Below, piece by piece: positions 22,559 to 31,007 of a stretch of 34,680 bases of DNA; position 1 is the stretch's first letter, and every line of letters starts with the position of its first letter. The position numbers and the translations under genes were made by a program. Under the pieces are notes generated by a model. It made no database searches, was not told the DNA's origin, and worked only from the letters and a program-made list of their open reading frames with translations. Source of the DNA: Amycolatopsis acidicola (GTDB lineage Bacteria > Actinomycetota > Actinomycetes > Mycobacteriales > Pseudonocardiaceae); contig NZ_VMNW02000089.1 in assembly GCF_007713735.2 (NCBI RefSeq), positions 1 through 34,680 of the forward strand, written 5' to 3'.

Positions 22559-23742
22559 TGCCACCGCAAACCCGGCGGGGACAACGCATCGCGCGCGCCG
22601 TCGCCGCCGCGTGCGCGCTGGCGCTGGTGCTGACCGGCGGGCTGTGGTGGGTGCTGCGCGACCGCCAGGGCACCCAGATCACCGCCTACTTCACCCGCGC
22701 CGTCGGGCTCTACGCCGGTTCCGCGGTACGCGTGCTCGGCATGGAAGTCGGCACGGTGGACGACGTGCGGCCCGATGGCGCGCGCGTCCGGGTGCGGCTG
22801 ACCGTGGACCGCGGCGTGCAGATCCCGCAGGGTGCCACGGCGACCGTCGTGGCACCGAACCTCGTGGCGGACCGGTACGTGCAGTTCGTGCCCGCCTACA
22901 CCGACGGGCCGACGATGGCCGGCGGCACGGTGCTCCCGGAGAACCGCACCGTCACCCCCGTCGAATTGGACGACCTGTACGCCAACCTCGACAAACTGTC
23001 CACTGTGCTCGGTCCGGACGGCGCGAACAAGAACGGCGCCCTGTCCGGGGCACTCGACGCGGCCGCCGCGAACCTCGGCGGCAACGGGGAAACGCTGTCG
23101 GAAACCATCCGCAAGCTGGGCGACGCGGCCGCCACCCTGACACATTCGCAGGGCGACCTCTTCTCCACTGTGGACAGTCTGCAGAAGTTCACCTCGGCGC
23201 TGGCACAGAGCGACGCGCAAATGCGCTCGTTCGACACCAGGCTCGCCGACGTCAGCGGCTACCTCGCGCAGGACAAGCAGGATCTCGGCCAGGCGCTGTC
23301 CTCGATGAGCACCGCGCTCACCCAGGTACAGGGCTTCGTGCAGCGGAACCAGGGGCTGCTGGAATCCAACGTGCACAACCTTTCCGGCATCACGCAGGCG
23401 CTGGTGGACCAGCGCGCGGCGCTCGCCGAGGTGCTCGACACCGCGCCGCTGGCGGCGTCGAACATGGTCAACGCCTACGACGCCACCACGGGCACCTACG
23501 CGGTGCGCGGCAGCCTGAACGAACTGACCTACCCGCCGGTCACCCTCCTGTGCCGGCTGATCAAGGCGGACACGCCGAAGCAGCTTCCCCAGACCCTCAA
23601 CGACATCTGCGCCCAACTGGCGCCCGTCATCGACGGCACGGCCGGACTCCCTTCCGCGGCGCAGGCGCTGGGGTCGCTCCAGAATGGGCAGCTGCCGCCG
23701 TTGCCGCTGCCGGTCGTGAGCAGCTTGGGGATCGGGCGATGA
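22558..23742 (+). CDS. mceD: Mce-family protein D
   Basis: The product has 394 residues. It has a transmembrane helix at about 13-33 and an MCE domain at about 38-115 (ITAYFTRAVGLYAGSAVRVL, GMEVGTVDDVR). A long helical segment follows (FSTVDSLQKFTSALAQSDAQ and similar), and the C-terminus is proline-rich (LPPLPLPVVSSLGIGR). It overlaps the mceC stop (TGATG) and the mceE start (ATGA). One copy of the recurring TCCACTGTGGA palindrome lies in this gene (23164-23174), read as Ser-Thr-Val-Asp. Confidence 0.92.
   Translation: MPPQTRRGQRIARAVAAACALALVLTGGLWWVLRDRQGTQITAYFTRAVGLYAGSAVRVLGMEVGTVDDVRPDGARVRVRLTVDRGVQIPQGATATVVAPNLVADRYVQFVPAYTDGPTMAGGTVLPENRTVTPVELDDLYANLDKLSTVLGPDGANKNGALSGALDAAAANLGGNGETLSETIRKLGDAAATLTHSQGDLFSTVDSLQKFTSALAQSDAQMRSFDTRLADVSGYLAQDKQDLGQALSSMSTALTQVQGFVQRNQGLLESNVHNLSGITQALVDQRAALAEVLDTAPLAASNMVNAYDATTGTYAVRGSLNELTYPPVTLLCRLIKADTPKQLPQTLNDICAQLAPVIDGTAGLPSAAQALGSLQNGQLPPLPLPVVSSLGIGR
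23164..23174. repeat. Recurring palindrome TCCACTGTGGA, coding copy in mceD
   Basis: A perfect 11-base palindrome, read as Ser-Thr-Val-Asp with an ACT codon. A half copy (TCCACTGTG) is at about 22999-23007 in the same gene. Confidence 0.65.
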
Positions 23743-24836
23743 AACGACTTCTCGTGCTGCTCACCGTGTTCGCCGTGACCGGCTGCTCCGGCCTCTACGA
23801 CGTGCCGCTGCCCGGCGGCGCGGACCTCGGCCCACACCCGTACACGGTGACGGCGGAGTTCGCCGACGTGATGGATCTGGTGCCCCAGGCCAGCGTCCGG
23901 GTGAACGACGTCCCGGTCGGCCGCGTGGACGCCATCGGGCTGGCCGAAACCAGCAACACCGCCGAGGTCACGATCACCCTCAACGGGAACACGCGGCTGC
24001 CCGCCAACACGGCGGCCGCGCTGCAACAGTCGAGCCTGCTCGGCGAGAAGTACGTCCAGCTGATCGCCCCGCCCGCGGACCAGGCGCAGGGCACGCTCAC
24101 CGGGGGTTCGGTCATCGGGCTCGACCGCACCAGCCGCGGCCCCGAGGTCGAAGAGGTGCTCGGCGCGCTGTCCCTGCTGCTCAACGGCGGCGGGATCGGC
24201 CAGGTGCAGAGCATCGTGCGGGAGCTGAACTCGGCGATGTCGGGCAATGAGCCGCAGCTGCGCGAGTTCCTGTCCACTGTGGACCAGACCGTGCGCGGGC
24301 TGGACGGTCAGCGGGCGAACATCACCGCCGCCATCGACGGGCTGAACCGCTTGTCCGGCACCGTTTCCCGGCAGCGCGGAGACATCGCCAACGCCCTGGA
24401 GAACCTCGCACCCGGGCTGCGTGTGATCAACGAGCAACGCGACCAGCTGCTGACGATGCTGCGTTCACTGGACTCGTTGTCCGGGGTCGCCGTGGACACC
24501 GTCACCAGGAGCCGGGACGAGCTGGTCGCCGACCTGCGATCGCTTACCCCGACGCTGCGGCAACTCGCCGCCGCGGGCCGGGATCTGCCGGAGTCGCTGC
24601 AGGATCTGATCACGTTCCCGTTCACCGACTACGCCGTCAACGACGTGCAGGGCGACTATTTCAATGCCGACGTGAACGTGGATCTCGACCTGAGCGGGCT
24701 CCTGCAGACGGTCTCGTCGTTGCAGGCGACGGCGCCGGTTTCCACGCCCGCCTTGCCTTTGCCCGCGGCGAATCCACCCCAAAACGACGACGGCGTGAGC
24801 GGGCTGCTGCACGATCTCCTCGGGGGCGGCCCATGA
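23739..24836 (+). CDS. mceE: Mce-family lipoprotein E
   Basis: The product has 365 residues. In contrast to the other subunits it begins with a lipoprotein signal peptide: MKRLLVLLTVFAVTGC, with lipidated Cys16 in the lipobox VTGC. The MCE domain follows at about 35-110 (YTVTAEFADVMDLVPQASVR, NDVPVGRVDAIGL), then a helical region. A conserved tail segment FPFTDYAVNDVQGDYFNADV is typical of MceE/LprK proteins. The C-terminus is Pro/Ala-rich. Position five of the six and the lipoprotein signal together identify it as the E subunit. It carries a GTCCACTGTGGAC palindrome at 24272-24284. Confidence 0.94.
   Translation: MKRLLVLLTVFAVTGCSGLYDVPLPGGADLGPHPYTVTAEFADVMDLVPQASVRVNDVPVGRVDAIGLAETSNTAEVTITLNGNTRLPANTAAALQQSSLLGEKYVQLIAPPADQAQGTLTGGSVIGLDRTSRGPEVEEVLGALSLLLNGGGIGQVQSIVRELNSAMSGNEPQLREFLSTVDQTVRGLDGQRANITAAIDGLNRLSGTVSRQRGDIANALENLAPGLRVINEQRDQLLTMLRSLDSLSGVAVDTVTRSRDELVADLRSLTPTLRQLAAAGRDLPESLQDLITFPFTDYAVNDVQGDYFNADVNVDLDLSGLLQTVSSLQATAPVSTPALPLPAANPPQNDDGVSGLLHDLLGGGP
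24272..24284. repeat. Recurring palindrome GTCCACTGTGGAC, coding copy in mceE
   Basis: A perfect 13-base palindrome, read as Ser-Thr-Val-Asp, the same reading as in mceD and in the dehydrogenase at 5225. Confidence 0.7.
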
Positions 24837-25933
24837 TCACGCGGGCGACGAGGGTGCGGATCACGGTGTTCGTGATCGTCGCGCTCGCCGGGATCGCTTA
24901 CGTGGGCGCGGAATACGCTGGGCTGGGCCGGTTGTTCGGCGCGGACGGGATGGTGGTGCGGCTGCGGTTGCAGACGTCTGGCGGGATCTTCACCAACGCC
25001 GAGGTCACCTACCGGGGTGTGGCCGTCGGCCGGGTCGGCGCGATGCGGCTGACCGAAACCGGCCTGGAAGCCGACCTCGACATCGACGACTCCGCTCCCC
25101 CGATCCCCGCCAGCGCGCGGGCCGTGGTCGCGGACCGCTCGGCCGTGGGCGAGCAGTATGTGGACCTGCAGCCGCCCAACGGGGACGGGCCGTACCTGGC
25201 GGAGGGGTCGGTCATCGAGCAGAACCGCACCAGCACGCCGATCCCGCCGCAGACACTGCTGTCCGATGTGGACCGACTGGCGCGGAGTGTGCCCGAGGGC
25301 TCGCTGCGCACCGTGGTGAACGAGCTGAACACGGCGTTCTCCGGGCTCGGCCCGAGCCTGCAAACCCTGCTGGATTCGGCGAACTCCTTCACGCAGGCAG
25401 CGCGGCAACATCTCCCGCAGACGCTGGGCCTGATCTCGGACAGCCGCACCGTGCTGGACACGCAGCAGGCGGAAGCCGACCAGATCAAGGAGTTCAGCAC
25501 GGGCCTCAACCAGCTGGCCGGCCAGCTCCGCGCGTCGGATCCGGACCTGCGGACCGTGCTCACCACCGCGCCCGTCGCGGCGGGCCAGATCGACGCCATC
25601 CTGCGCGACGCCGGGCCCGACCTCGGCGTCGTGCTCGCGAACGGGCTGACCGTCGCGCAGCTGACCGAGACGCGCACGAAGGGCATCACGCAACTGCTGG
25701 TCGCCTACCCGATCGCGATCGCCACCGCGCCGAGCGCCAACCCGGACGGCACCGGGCACCTGGGCATGGTGCTGAACTTCTTCGACCCCATGCCGTGTAC
25801 GAAGGGCTACGAGGGCACGGTGCAGCACAACGGCACCGACCCCACAGTCAGCCCGACGAACACGCAGGCCTACTGCGCGCTGCCCCCGTCGACCGGAGTA
25901 GACGTCCGCGGCGCGAACAACGCCCCGGGCTGA
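24833..25933 (+). CDS. mceF: Mce-family protein F
   Basis: The product has 366 residues, overlapping mceE by ATGA. Transmembrane helix about 9-25; MCE domain about 40-115 (VVRLRLQTSGGIFTNAEVTY, RGVAVGRVGAM). The helical needle region extends to about 260. A C-terminal globular part contains HLGMVLNFFDPMPCTKGYEG, typical of MceF. It is the last gene of the operon; no mas/mam accessory genes follow. It converges with the aldehyde dehydrogenase gene with 44 bases between stops, where I see only a GCCCGGGC palindrome and no clear terminator. Confidence 0.93.
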   Translation: MITRATRVRITVFVIVALAGIAYVGAEYAGLGRLFGADGMVVRLRLQTSGGIFTNAEVTYRGVAVGRVGAMRLTETGLEADLDIDDSAPPIPASARAVVADRSAVGEQYVDLQPPNGDGPYLAEGSVIEQNRTSTPIPPQTLLSDVDRLARSVPEGSLRTVVNELNTAFSGLGPSLQTLLDSANSFTQAARQHLPQTLGLISDSRTVLDTQQAEADQIKEFSTGLNQLAGQLRASDPDLRTVLTTAPVAAGQIDAILRDAGPDLGVVLANGLTVAQLTETRTKGITQLLVAYPIAIATAPSANPDGTGHLGMVLNFFDPMPCTKGYEGTVQHNGTDPTVSPTNTQAYCALPPSTGVDVRGANNAPG

Positions 25934-25977
25934 GCGTCCGGGGGCCCGGGCACACGCCGCTGGAAAGCTTCGCCGAA

Positions 25978-27420
25978 CTACAGCAGCATCGAGACCGTCT
26001 TCTCCGTCGTGTTCGCTTCCAGGCCCGCGAGGCCCAGCTCCCGCCCGACGCCGCTGCCGCCGCGGCCGCCCCACGGCATCCGCTGGTCCGGCACGCCCCA
26101 GCCGTTCACCCACACCATCCCGACCCGCAGCCGCCGGGTGACGCGGTGGGCGCGGCGGACGTCGTTCGTCCACACCATCGCCGAAAGGCCGTACGGCGTG
26201 TCGTTCGCCAGTGCCACGGCCTCCTCTTCCGACTCGAACCCGATCACGGTGCCGACCGGCCCGAAGATCTCCTCGCGCGCGATCTTCAACCCGTTGTCGC
26301 CCCGGAAAACCGTGGGCGTGACGAAGAAACCGGGCCCGTCCGGCTGGACGCCGCCCGCGACGACCTCCGCGCCCTCGGCCAGCCCGGCCTCGATGTAACC
26401 CCACACGCGGTCCCGCTGCCGGGCGTTGATCAGCGGCCCCATCGTGGTGTCCGCGTCGAACGGGTCGCCCAGCCGCACCCGCGCCGCCGCGGTCGCGAGC
26501 CCGTCGAGCACCTTGTCCATGATGCTGTGGTGCACCAGGATCCTCGTGCCTGCCGCGCAGACCTGGCCGCCGTGCAGGAAGATCCCGAGCGCCACCGTCG
26601 GCAGGATCTCGTCGAGGTCCGAATCGGGGAAGACGAGTTGCGGCGCCTTCCCGCCCAGCTCCAGCGTCACCTTCCGGAAGTTCGCCCCGGCGGCGAGCGA
26701 GATGCGGTGCCCCACCGCGGGCGATCCGGTGAAGGTCACCTTGTCGACCCCGGGGTGCCCGGCCAGCGCGGCCCCGGCCACCGGCCCGAGCCCCGGCACC
26801 ACGTTCAGCACTCCCGGCGGCAGCCCGGCCTCGGCGAGCAGATCGGCCAGCCGCAGCGTGGACAGGCTCGCGTCCTCCGGCGGCTTCAGCACCACCGCGC
26901 ACCCGGCGGCCAGTGCCGGCGCGAGTTTCCACGCCGCGATCATCGCCGGGTTGTTCCACGGCGTGATCGCCCCGACCACCCCGGCCGGTTCGCGCAGCGT
27001 GTACGACAGGCGCTCACGTCCCGTCGGATCGGCGATCGTGCTGGTGCTGCCGAACAGTTTGTCCGCCCAGCCCGCGAACGAGCGGAACGTCTCGACGGCC
27101 GCCGGGAGGTCGCCGTGCAGGGTGTCCGCGTACGGCTTGCCGACTTCGAGCGCTTCCAGCGTGGCGAGGTTCTCCAGGTCTGCCTCGATCAGGTCCGCGG
27201 CCCTGGCCAGGATCCGGCCGCGTTCGGGCCCGTCCATCCGGCCCCACGGCCCGTCGTCGAACTGCCGGCGCGCGGCCGCGACCGCGTCGTCCACATCGGA
27301 CTCACTCGCGGCGGAGACCCGGGTGATCTCCTGTTCCGTCACGGGGTTGAGGGTGCTGAAGGTGTTCCCCGCGGGGCGCACGGCCCCGTCGATACGCAGG
27401 CTGGTGTCCGGCAACGTCAT
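25978..27420 (-). CDS. NAD(P)-dependent aldehyde dehydrogenase
   Basis: The product has 480 residues, normal for the family. The N-terminal Rossmann domain carries PWNNP near 154-158; the general base is Glu254 in LELGGKAP and the catalytic thiol Cys288 in GGQVCAAGTR. The C-terminus has the dimerisation strand. It oxidises an aldehyde to the acid; the closest style is the betaine/phenylacetaldehyde-type broad group, so no specific substrate can be named. The start is ATG 27420 with GGAGAAG overlapping the hmgA stop, nine bases away, so it is the last gene of the six-gene catabolic operon. In context it would remove an aldehyde produced by side-chain cleavage (inference). Confidence 0.93.
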   Translation of the reverse strand: MTLPDTSLRIDGAVRPAGNTFSTLNPVTEQEITRVSAASESDVDDAVAAARRQFDDGPWGRMDGPERGRILARAADLIEADLENLATLEALEVGKPYADTLHGDLPAAVETFRSFAGWADKLFGSTSTIADPTGRERLSYTLREPAGVVGAITPWNNPAMIAAWKLAPALAAGCAVVLKPPEDASLSTLRLADLLAEAGLPPGVLNVVPGLGPVAGAALAGHPGVDKVTFTGSPAVGHRISLAAGANFRKVTLELGGKAPQLVFPDSDLDEILPTVALGIFLHGGQVCAAGTRILVHHSIMDKVLDGLATAAARVRLGDPFDADTTMGPLINARQRDRVWGYIEAGLAEGAEVVAGGVQPDGPGFFVTPTVFRGDNGLKIAREEIFGPVGTVIGFESEEEAVALANDTPYGLSAMVWTNDVRRAHRVTRRLRVGMVWVNGWGVPDQRMPWGGRGGSGVGRELGLAGLEANTTEKTVSMLL

Positions 27421-27429
27421 GGTCTTCTC

Positions 27430-28716
27430 CTATCCGGTGAAGGAACGCGGGAACCCGGCCCACGCCCCGTCGTAACCGGACTGCCGATGCGCGGCGCTCC
27501 GCGCGAGTTCGGTGACCGTGACGGGGTACCGGGTTTCGAGCAGGAACGGCAGGCTGCCGGTCATCTTCCGCGGCTGAAGGTCCGCGGCGATGGCGGCGGC
27601 GGTCGTCTCGGCGTCCGGGCCGTGCGACGCCCACAGGTTGTGCAGGCTCGCACCGCCCGGCACGAAACCTTCGGACTTGGCGTCGTGCACCCCGTGCACG
27701 AGGCCCATGAACTCGCTCATCCCGTTGCGGTGGAAGTACGGCGGCCGGAACGTGTGCTCCATGACCGTCCACCGGTCGGGGAAGATCGCGAGATCGGCGT
27801 TGGCCTGTCCGGGCAGCTCGCCGGGCGAGGTCAGCAGCGTCATGATCGACGGGTCGGGGTGGTCGAAGCCGATCGAGCCGAGCGCGGCGAAGTTCGCGGT
27901 GTCGTACTTGTACGCGCCGTGGTTTCCGTGCCACGCCACGACATCCAGCGGCGAATGAGCGTAGTCCGCTGCCCACAGCCTGCCGCCGAACTTCTGCACC
28001 ACCTGCACGGTTTCCTCGCGGTCCTCGTACGCCGCCACCGGGTACAGGAAGTCACGCGGGTTCGCCAGCCCGTTCGCGCCGATCGGGCCCAGCGCGGGCA
28101 GCGTGAAGGGCTGGCCGTAGTTCTCGCACACATACCCGCGCGCGCGGCCCTCCGGCAGCTCCACGCGGAAGCGCACGGCGCGGCCGATCACCGCGATCTC
28201 CCCCGGCGCGACGTGCAGCCTGCCGAACTCGGTGTGCAGCAGCAGCGCGCCGGACTGCGGGATGACGAGCAGTTCGCCGTCGGAATCCGCGAAATACCGG
28301 TCGTCCATCGACGCCGTGGCGACGTACAGATGGATGCCGATTCCGTTGCGCTGCAGCACATTTCCCGTTACACCGATTGTATACAGGCTGTCCACGAAGT
28401 CCATTACGGTGTCCGGGAAGGGAAGCGGGTCCCAGCGCAGCCGGTTCGGCGACGCGACCCCGTCCGTGACCGGTGCGCTGAACAGGGTTTCGTGGCTCAG
28501 TGGGGCGAACTCCGGGTGCGCCGCCGACGGCCGGATGCGATACACCCAGCTCCGCCTGTTCACGCCGCGCGGCTCCGTGAAGGCCGTCGCCGTGTGCTGC
28601 TCCGCATACAACCCGAGTGGCGCGTGCTGCGGCGCGTTCTGGCCCCACGGCAGCGCACCCTCGATCGCTTCGCTGTGGTGCTCGTTGCCGAACCCGTGGA
28701 GGTAGCCGGGTTTCAT
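27430..28716 (-). CDS. hmgA: Homogentisate 1,2-dioxygenase family protein
   Basis: The product has 428 residues, full length. It opens with YLHGFGNEHHSEAIEGALP, the family hallmark. The iron ligands align with the human enzyme (His335, Glu341, His371): His329 and Glu335 in FRPPYFHRNGMSEFMGL and His365 in SHGPD. FDHPDPSIMTLLT is also conserved. A Cys found in that loop in the human protein is Gly here. The family opens the ring of homogentisate (2,5-dihydroxyphenylacetate) with O2. No maleylacetoacetate isomerase, fumarylacetoacetase or 4-HPP dioxygenase is nearby, so this operon is not the usual tyrosine pathway. It may be the sole enzyme used elsewhere or a paralogue for another hydroquinone. 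The ATG at 28716 overlaps the preceding stop (ATGA). Confidence 0.93.
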   Translation of the reverse strand: MKPGYLHGFGNEHHSEAIEGALPWGQNAPQHAPLGLYAEQHTATAFTEPRGVNRRSWVYRIRPSAAHPEFAPLSHETLFSAPVTDGVASPNRLRWDPLPFPDTVMDFVDSLYTIGVTGNVLQRNGIGIHLYVATASMDDRYFADSDGELLVIPQSGALLLHTEFGRLHVAPGEIAVIGRAVRFRVELPEGRARGYVCENYGQPFTLPALGPIGANGLANPRDFLYPVAAYEDREETVQVVQKFGGRLWAADYAHSPLDVVAWHGNHGAYKYDTANFAALGSIGFDHPDPSIMTLLTSPGELPGQANADLAIFPDRWTVMEHTFRPPYFHRNGMSEFMGLVHGVHDAKSEGFVPGGASLHNLWASHGPDAETTAAAIAADLQPRKMTGSLPFLLETRYPVTVTELARSAAHRQSGYDGAWAGFPRSFTG

Positions 28717-29759
28717 CGCAGCGCCACCATCTCGTGCAGGGTCGAACCGGTCAGCTCGTGCGCGCCGCCGTCGACGTTCGCGGACAGCGTGAAGTCCGAG
28801 CGGAACCGGAAGTAGCCCGGCCGGGCCAGGAACCGGTTCACCAGCGGTTTGACCAGCGGGCTGCGCGCCACCGGCACGTCGGAGAGCAGGTCGTGCGCGT
28901 GCACGATCTCCCGCACGTCGAGCCGCAGGTCCACCTGGTCGGCGACGCTCAACCGCAACGATGTCGGGTAATCCCGATTGGCGATACCGTTGAACTTCCG
29001 CTCCCCGGGCCGCACGTCGACCTCGCCGGTGGAGAGGACGAGCTTGTCGTGGTGCGCGATCATCAGCGGCGTGGCCCAGCTCGCCTGATACTTCGGCGAA
29101 GTGAGCACGGCGGCGTAGACGAGCGTGAAGTCCTCGGTGTAGAGCCGCCCCCAGTACCAGTGGTCGATGATGCGCTTCATGTCGCCGACGCCCCAGTTGT
29201 GGTCGTGGTAACCACGCCCCGAGGCCGTCAGCTTCGTCTCTCCGATGTGGACGGTCCCGGTCACCTTCGCGCGTGGCGCACCGACCGCCCACGCGAAGTA
29301 TTCCTTGTCGCCATAGGTGGTTTTGCCCTCGCCGGGCATCCAGCCTGGCACCTCGTTTTCGAAGGTCAGGTCGAACACGAGATCGCCCTCGGCCAGGTGC
29401 AGCCGGTGCACCGGGAGGCCGTCGGCGGGGAACTCCGCCACCGCGTGGTTGTCCCCGATCCGCACGTCGCAGCTGGCACGGGACGCCTTGACCGCCGACT
29501 CCGGATACCGCCTGATCACCTCCCGACGTGTGCCGTCGGGCGCGTAGACGTGCAGCTCCACCCCGGGTTTACGGCTCATCAGCTCCCGCGTCTGCAGGAA
29601 GCCGACGATGATGTGGCCGTCGTCGAGATGCGCGTCGAAGTACCAGTGCTCGAAGGCGTTCCGGTGCTGTTCCAGGTGCGCGGCGTTGCCCTCCGGCGCC
29701 AACGGCGTGATCACTTCGTCGCGACGGCCGGGTCCGGTCCAGGTTTCCACGATCCGCAT
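28713..29759 (-). CDS. CrtC/AttH lipocalin-like domain protein
   Basis: The product has 348 residues from ATG 29757-29759; the ribosome binding site GGAGGG lies in the 15-base gap after the MpaB-like gene. It is a predicted all-beta protein with two similar halves. The segment SGRGYHDHNWGVGDMKRIID is the conserved signature of the AttH / CrtC (hydroxyneurosporene hydratase) lipocalin-like family. That family includes carotenoid 1,2-hydratases and Diels-Alderase- or isomerase-like proteins, and it acts on hydrophobic, often isoprenoid substrates. FENEVPGWMPGEGKTTYGDK is a second conserved patch. No signal peptide. It probably binds or hydrates the same hydrophobic substrate handled by its neighbours, but the reaction is unknown. 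Confidence 0.8.
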   Translation of the reverse strand: MRIVETWTGPGRRDEVITPLAPEGNAAHLEQHRNAFEHWYFDAHLDDGHIIVGFLQTRELMSRKPGVELHVYAPDGTRREVIRRYPESAVKASRASCDVRIGDNHAVAEFPADGLPVHRLHLAEGDLVFDLTFENEVPGWMPGEGKTTYGDKEYFAWAVGAPRAKVTGTVHIGETKLTASGRGYHDHNWGVGDMKRIIDHWYWGRLYTEDFTLVYAAVLTSPKYQASWATPLMIAHHDKLVLSTGEVDVRPGERKFNGIANRDYPTSLRLSVADQVDLRLDVREIVHAHDLLSDVPVARSPLVKPLVNRFLARPGYFRFRSDFTLSANVDGGAHELTGSTLHEMVALR

Positions 29760-29774
29760 ATGGTTTGTCCCTCC

Positions 29775-31007
29775 TCAGCGGCGGAGCCCGCTGCTGGCGT
29801 CGAACGCGGCCTTGCGCCCGTCCATCTGCGCCGCGTACCAGTTCTCGCGGTGCCTGCGGTTGATCCGGTCGACCAGTCCCGCGACGCCGGGCACGAACCG
29901 CCGCGCGAGTTCGAGCCCGGTGACCAGCGGCAGCCGCGCGAGCGGGATGAGCACCCACGGGAACGCGGGCGGCAGGTTGTATTTGCGGCGGGTCCGCGGA
30001 GCCATCCAGATCGCCGTGTAGGCGGAGTAGATGCGGTAGTTGTAGGCCTCGCGCAGCCGCCGCAGCCCGCGATGCCCGTCGCGCGGGGCGAAGGCGGCGG
30101 GGAACGACTCGATCAGTTCGGCGCCGTGCTCGCCCGCGTCGTGCGAGCGGGCGAAGATCGTCATCGCCAGGATCTGCAGCGATTCGCGAACCGTCTCGGG
30201 GTACCAGCCGGGCTGCACCCCGAGCAGATGCCCGAGGTAACGCTGGTAGTGCAGCAACGCCCGCATCTCGCGCGGCGTCGTCTGATAACCCAGCAGCCAC
30301 AAGGCGAGCGCCGGCGCGACGCTGCCGCCGAGCTGCGTCAGCAGCATGTAGGACTGGCTGATCGGCAGGCCCCAGCGCGCTTCGTCCCACTCCGGATGGT
30401 CGCCGACGCGGCGGCGCACGTTCACGTGCATCACGCGCACCCGCATCGCCGTCGCCCGCCCTTCCGAGCCGGGGCGGAAGAGCGCGCCCTCCTCGGACAC
30501 GTCCATCCAAAAGCGACACGTTTCCAGGAACCGCCGGAGCGCGTTGTCGCCCGCGTAGCCGCCTGCCAGCGAAAGCGGCAGCGCCACGGCGGCCTCGGTG
30601 TAGATCTCGAGCGTGATCACCCCGGCGACGCTGAACAGCATCGTGCCCCAGCGACGCCAGATCGCGGCGCCCTCCTCGACCAGCTCCGGGTCGACCCAGT
30701 CCGGCACCTCCTCGAACTCGGCGAACAGCTCGCGCATCGAATCCGGCGCGCCGGGCACGTCGTCGATGCTGCCGCTTTCGAGCGCCTTGTCGAGCATCTG
30801 CCGTCCGCGTTTGTGCCCGATATCGCCGAAGAACACCTCGTCGACAAACCGTTCCGCGACCGGATCCCCGCCGTAGAAGTCCTCGCAGAACGCGCGGGCT
30901 CGCTCGTCGGGCGGGAACAGGTCGCGGACGAGCTTCCCGATCAGCTTGGCGCTCCGGGATTCGCGGCCTTCCCAGTAGCGGAAAGCCTTGGGGCACCGGG
31001 TGTTCAT
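29775..31007 (-). CDS. MpaB-like oxygenase (DUF2236 family)
   Basis: The product has 410 residues. It carries the DUF2236 pattern: DWVDPELVEEGAAIWRRWG, an alpha-helical hydrophobic core (GVITLEIYTEAAVALPLSLA), RVRVMHVNVRRRV with a candidate haem-ligand histidine, and SQSYMLLTQLG, with many conserved Trp/Arg residues. DUF2236 includes latex-clearing protein, which cleaves polyisoprene double bonds, and fungal MpaB-type enzymes that cut the farnesyl side chain in mycophenolic acid synthesis. The ATG at 31007 overlaps the hydrolase stop (ATGA). There is no signal peptide, unlike secreted latex-clearing protein, so it acts in the cytoplasm. I infer oxidative cleavage of an unsaturated side chain. 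Confidence 0.85.
   Translation of the reverse strand: MNTRCPKAFRYWEGRESRSAKLIGKLVRDLFPPDERARAFCEDFYGGDPVAERFVDEVFFGDIGHKRGRQMLDKALESGSIDDVPGAPDSMRELFAEFEEVPDWVDPELVEEGAAIWRRWGTMLFSVAGVITLEIYTEAAVALPLSLAGGYAGDNALRRFLETCRFWMDVSEEGALFRPGSEGRATAMRVRVMHVNVRRRVGDHPEWDEARWGLPISQSYMLLTQLGGSVAPALALWLLGYQTTPREMRALLHYQRYLGHLLGVQPGWYPETVRESLQILAMTIFARSHDAGEHGAELIESFPAAFAPRDGHRGLRRLREAYNYRIYSAYTAIWMAPRTRRKYNLPPAFPWVLIPLARLPLVTGLELARRFVPGVAGLVDRINRRHRENWYAAQMDGRKAAFDASSGLRR

Noticed and set aside
22611..23738. Upstream extension of the mceE frame through mceD
   Set aside because: The lipoprotein signal peptide begins exactly at ATG 23739; upstream residues are an out-of-frame reading of mceD.
25934..25977. 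Terminator between the convergent mce and catabolic operons
   Set aside because: Only a GCCCGGGC palindrome is present; no stem with a T-run on either strand.
24656..26959. 767-codon minus-strand open frame across mceE, mceF and the aldehyde dehydrogenase
   Set aside because: Composition is that of a shadow frame in GC-rich DNA; the other frames carry intact, recognisable proteins.
27430..28716. Assigning the operon to standard tyrosine/homogentisate catabolism
   Set aside because: No 4-HPP dioxygenase, maleylacetoacetate isomerase or fumarylacetoacetase is present in the window, and the other five genes do not belong to that pathway.
25795..28815. 1006-codon plus-strand open frame opposite the catabolic operon
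   Set aside because: Antisense shadow of the aldehyde dehydrogenase and hmgA genes, rich in Arg/His/Pro, with no domain.
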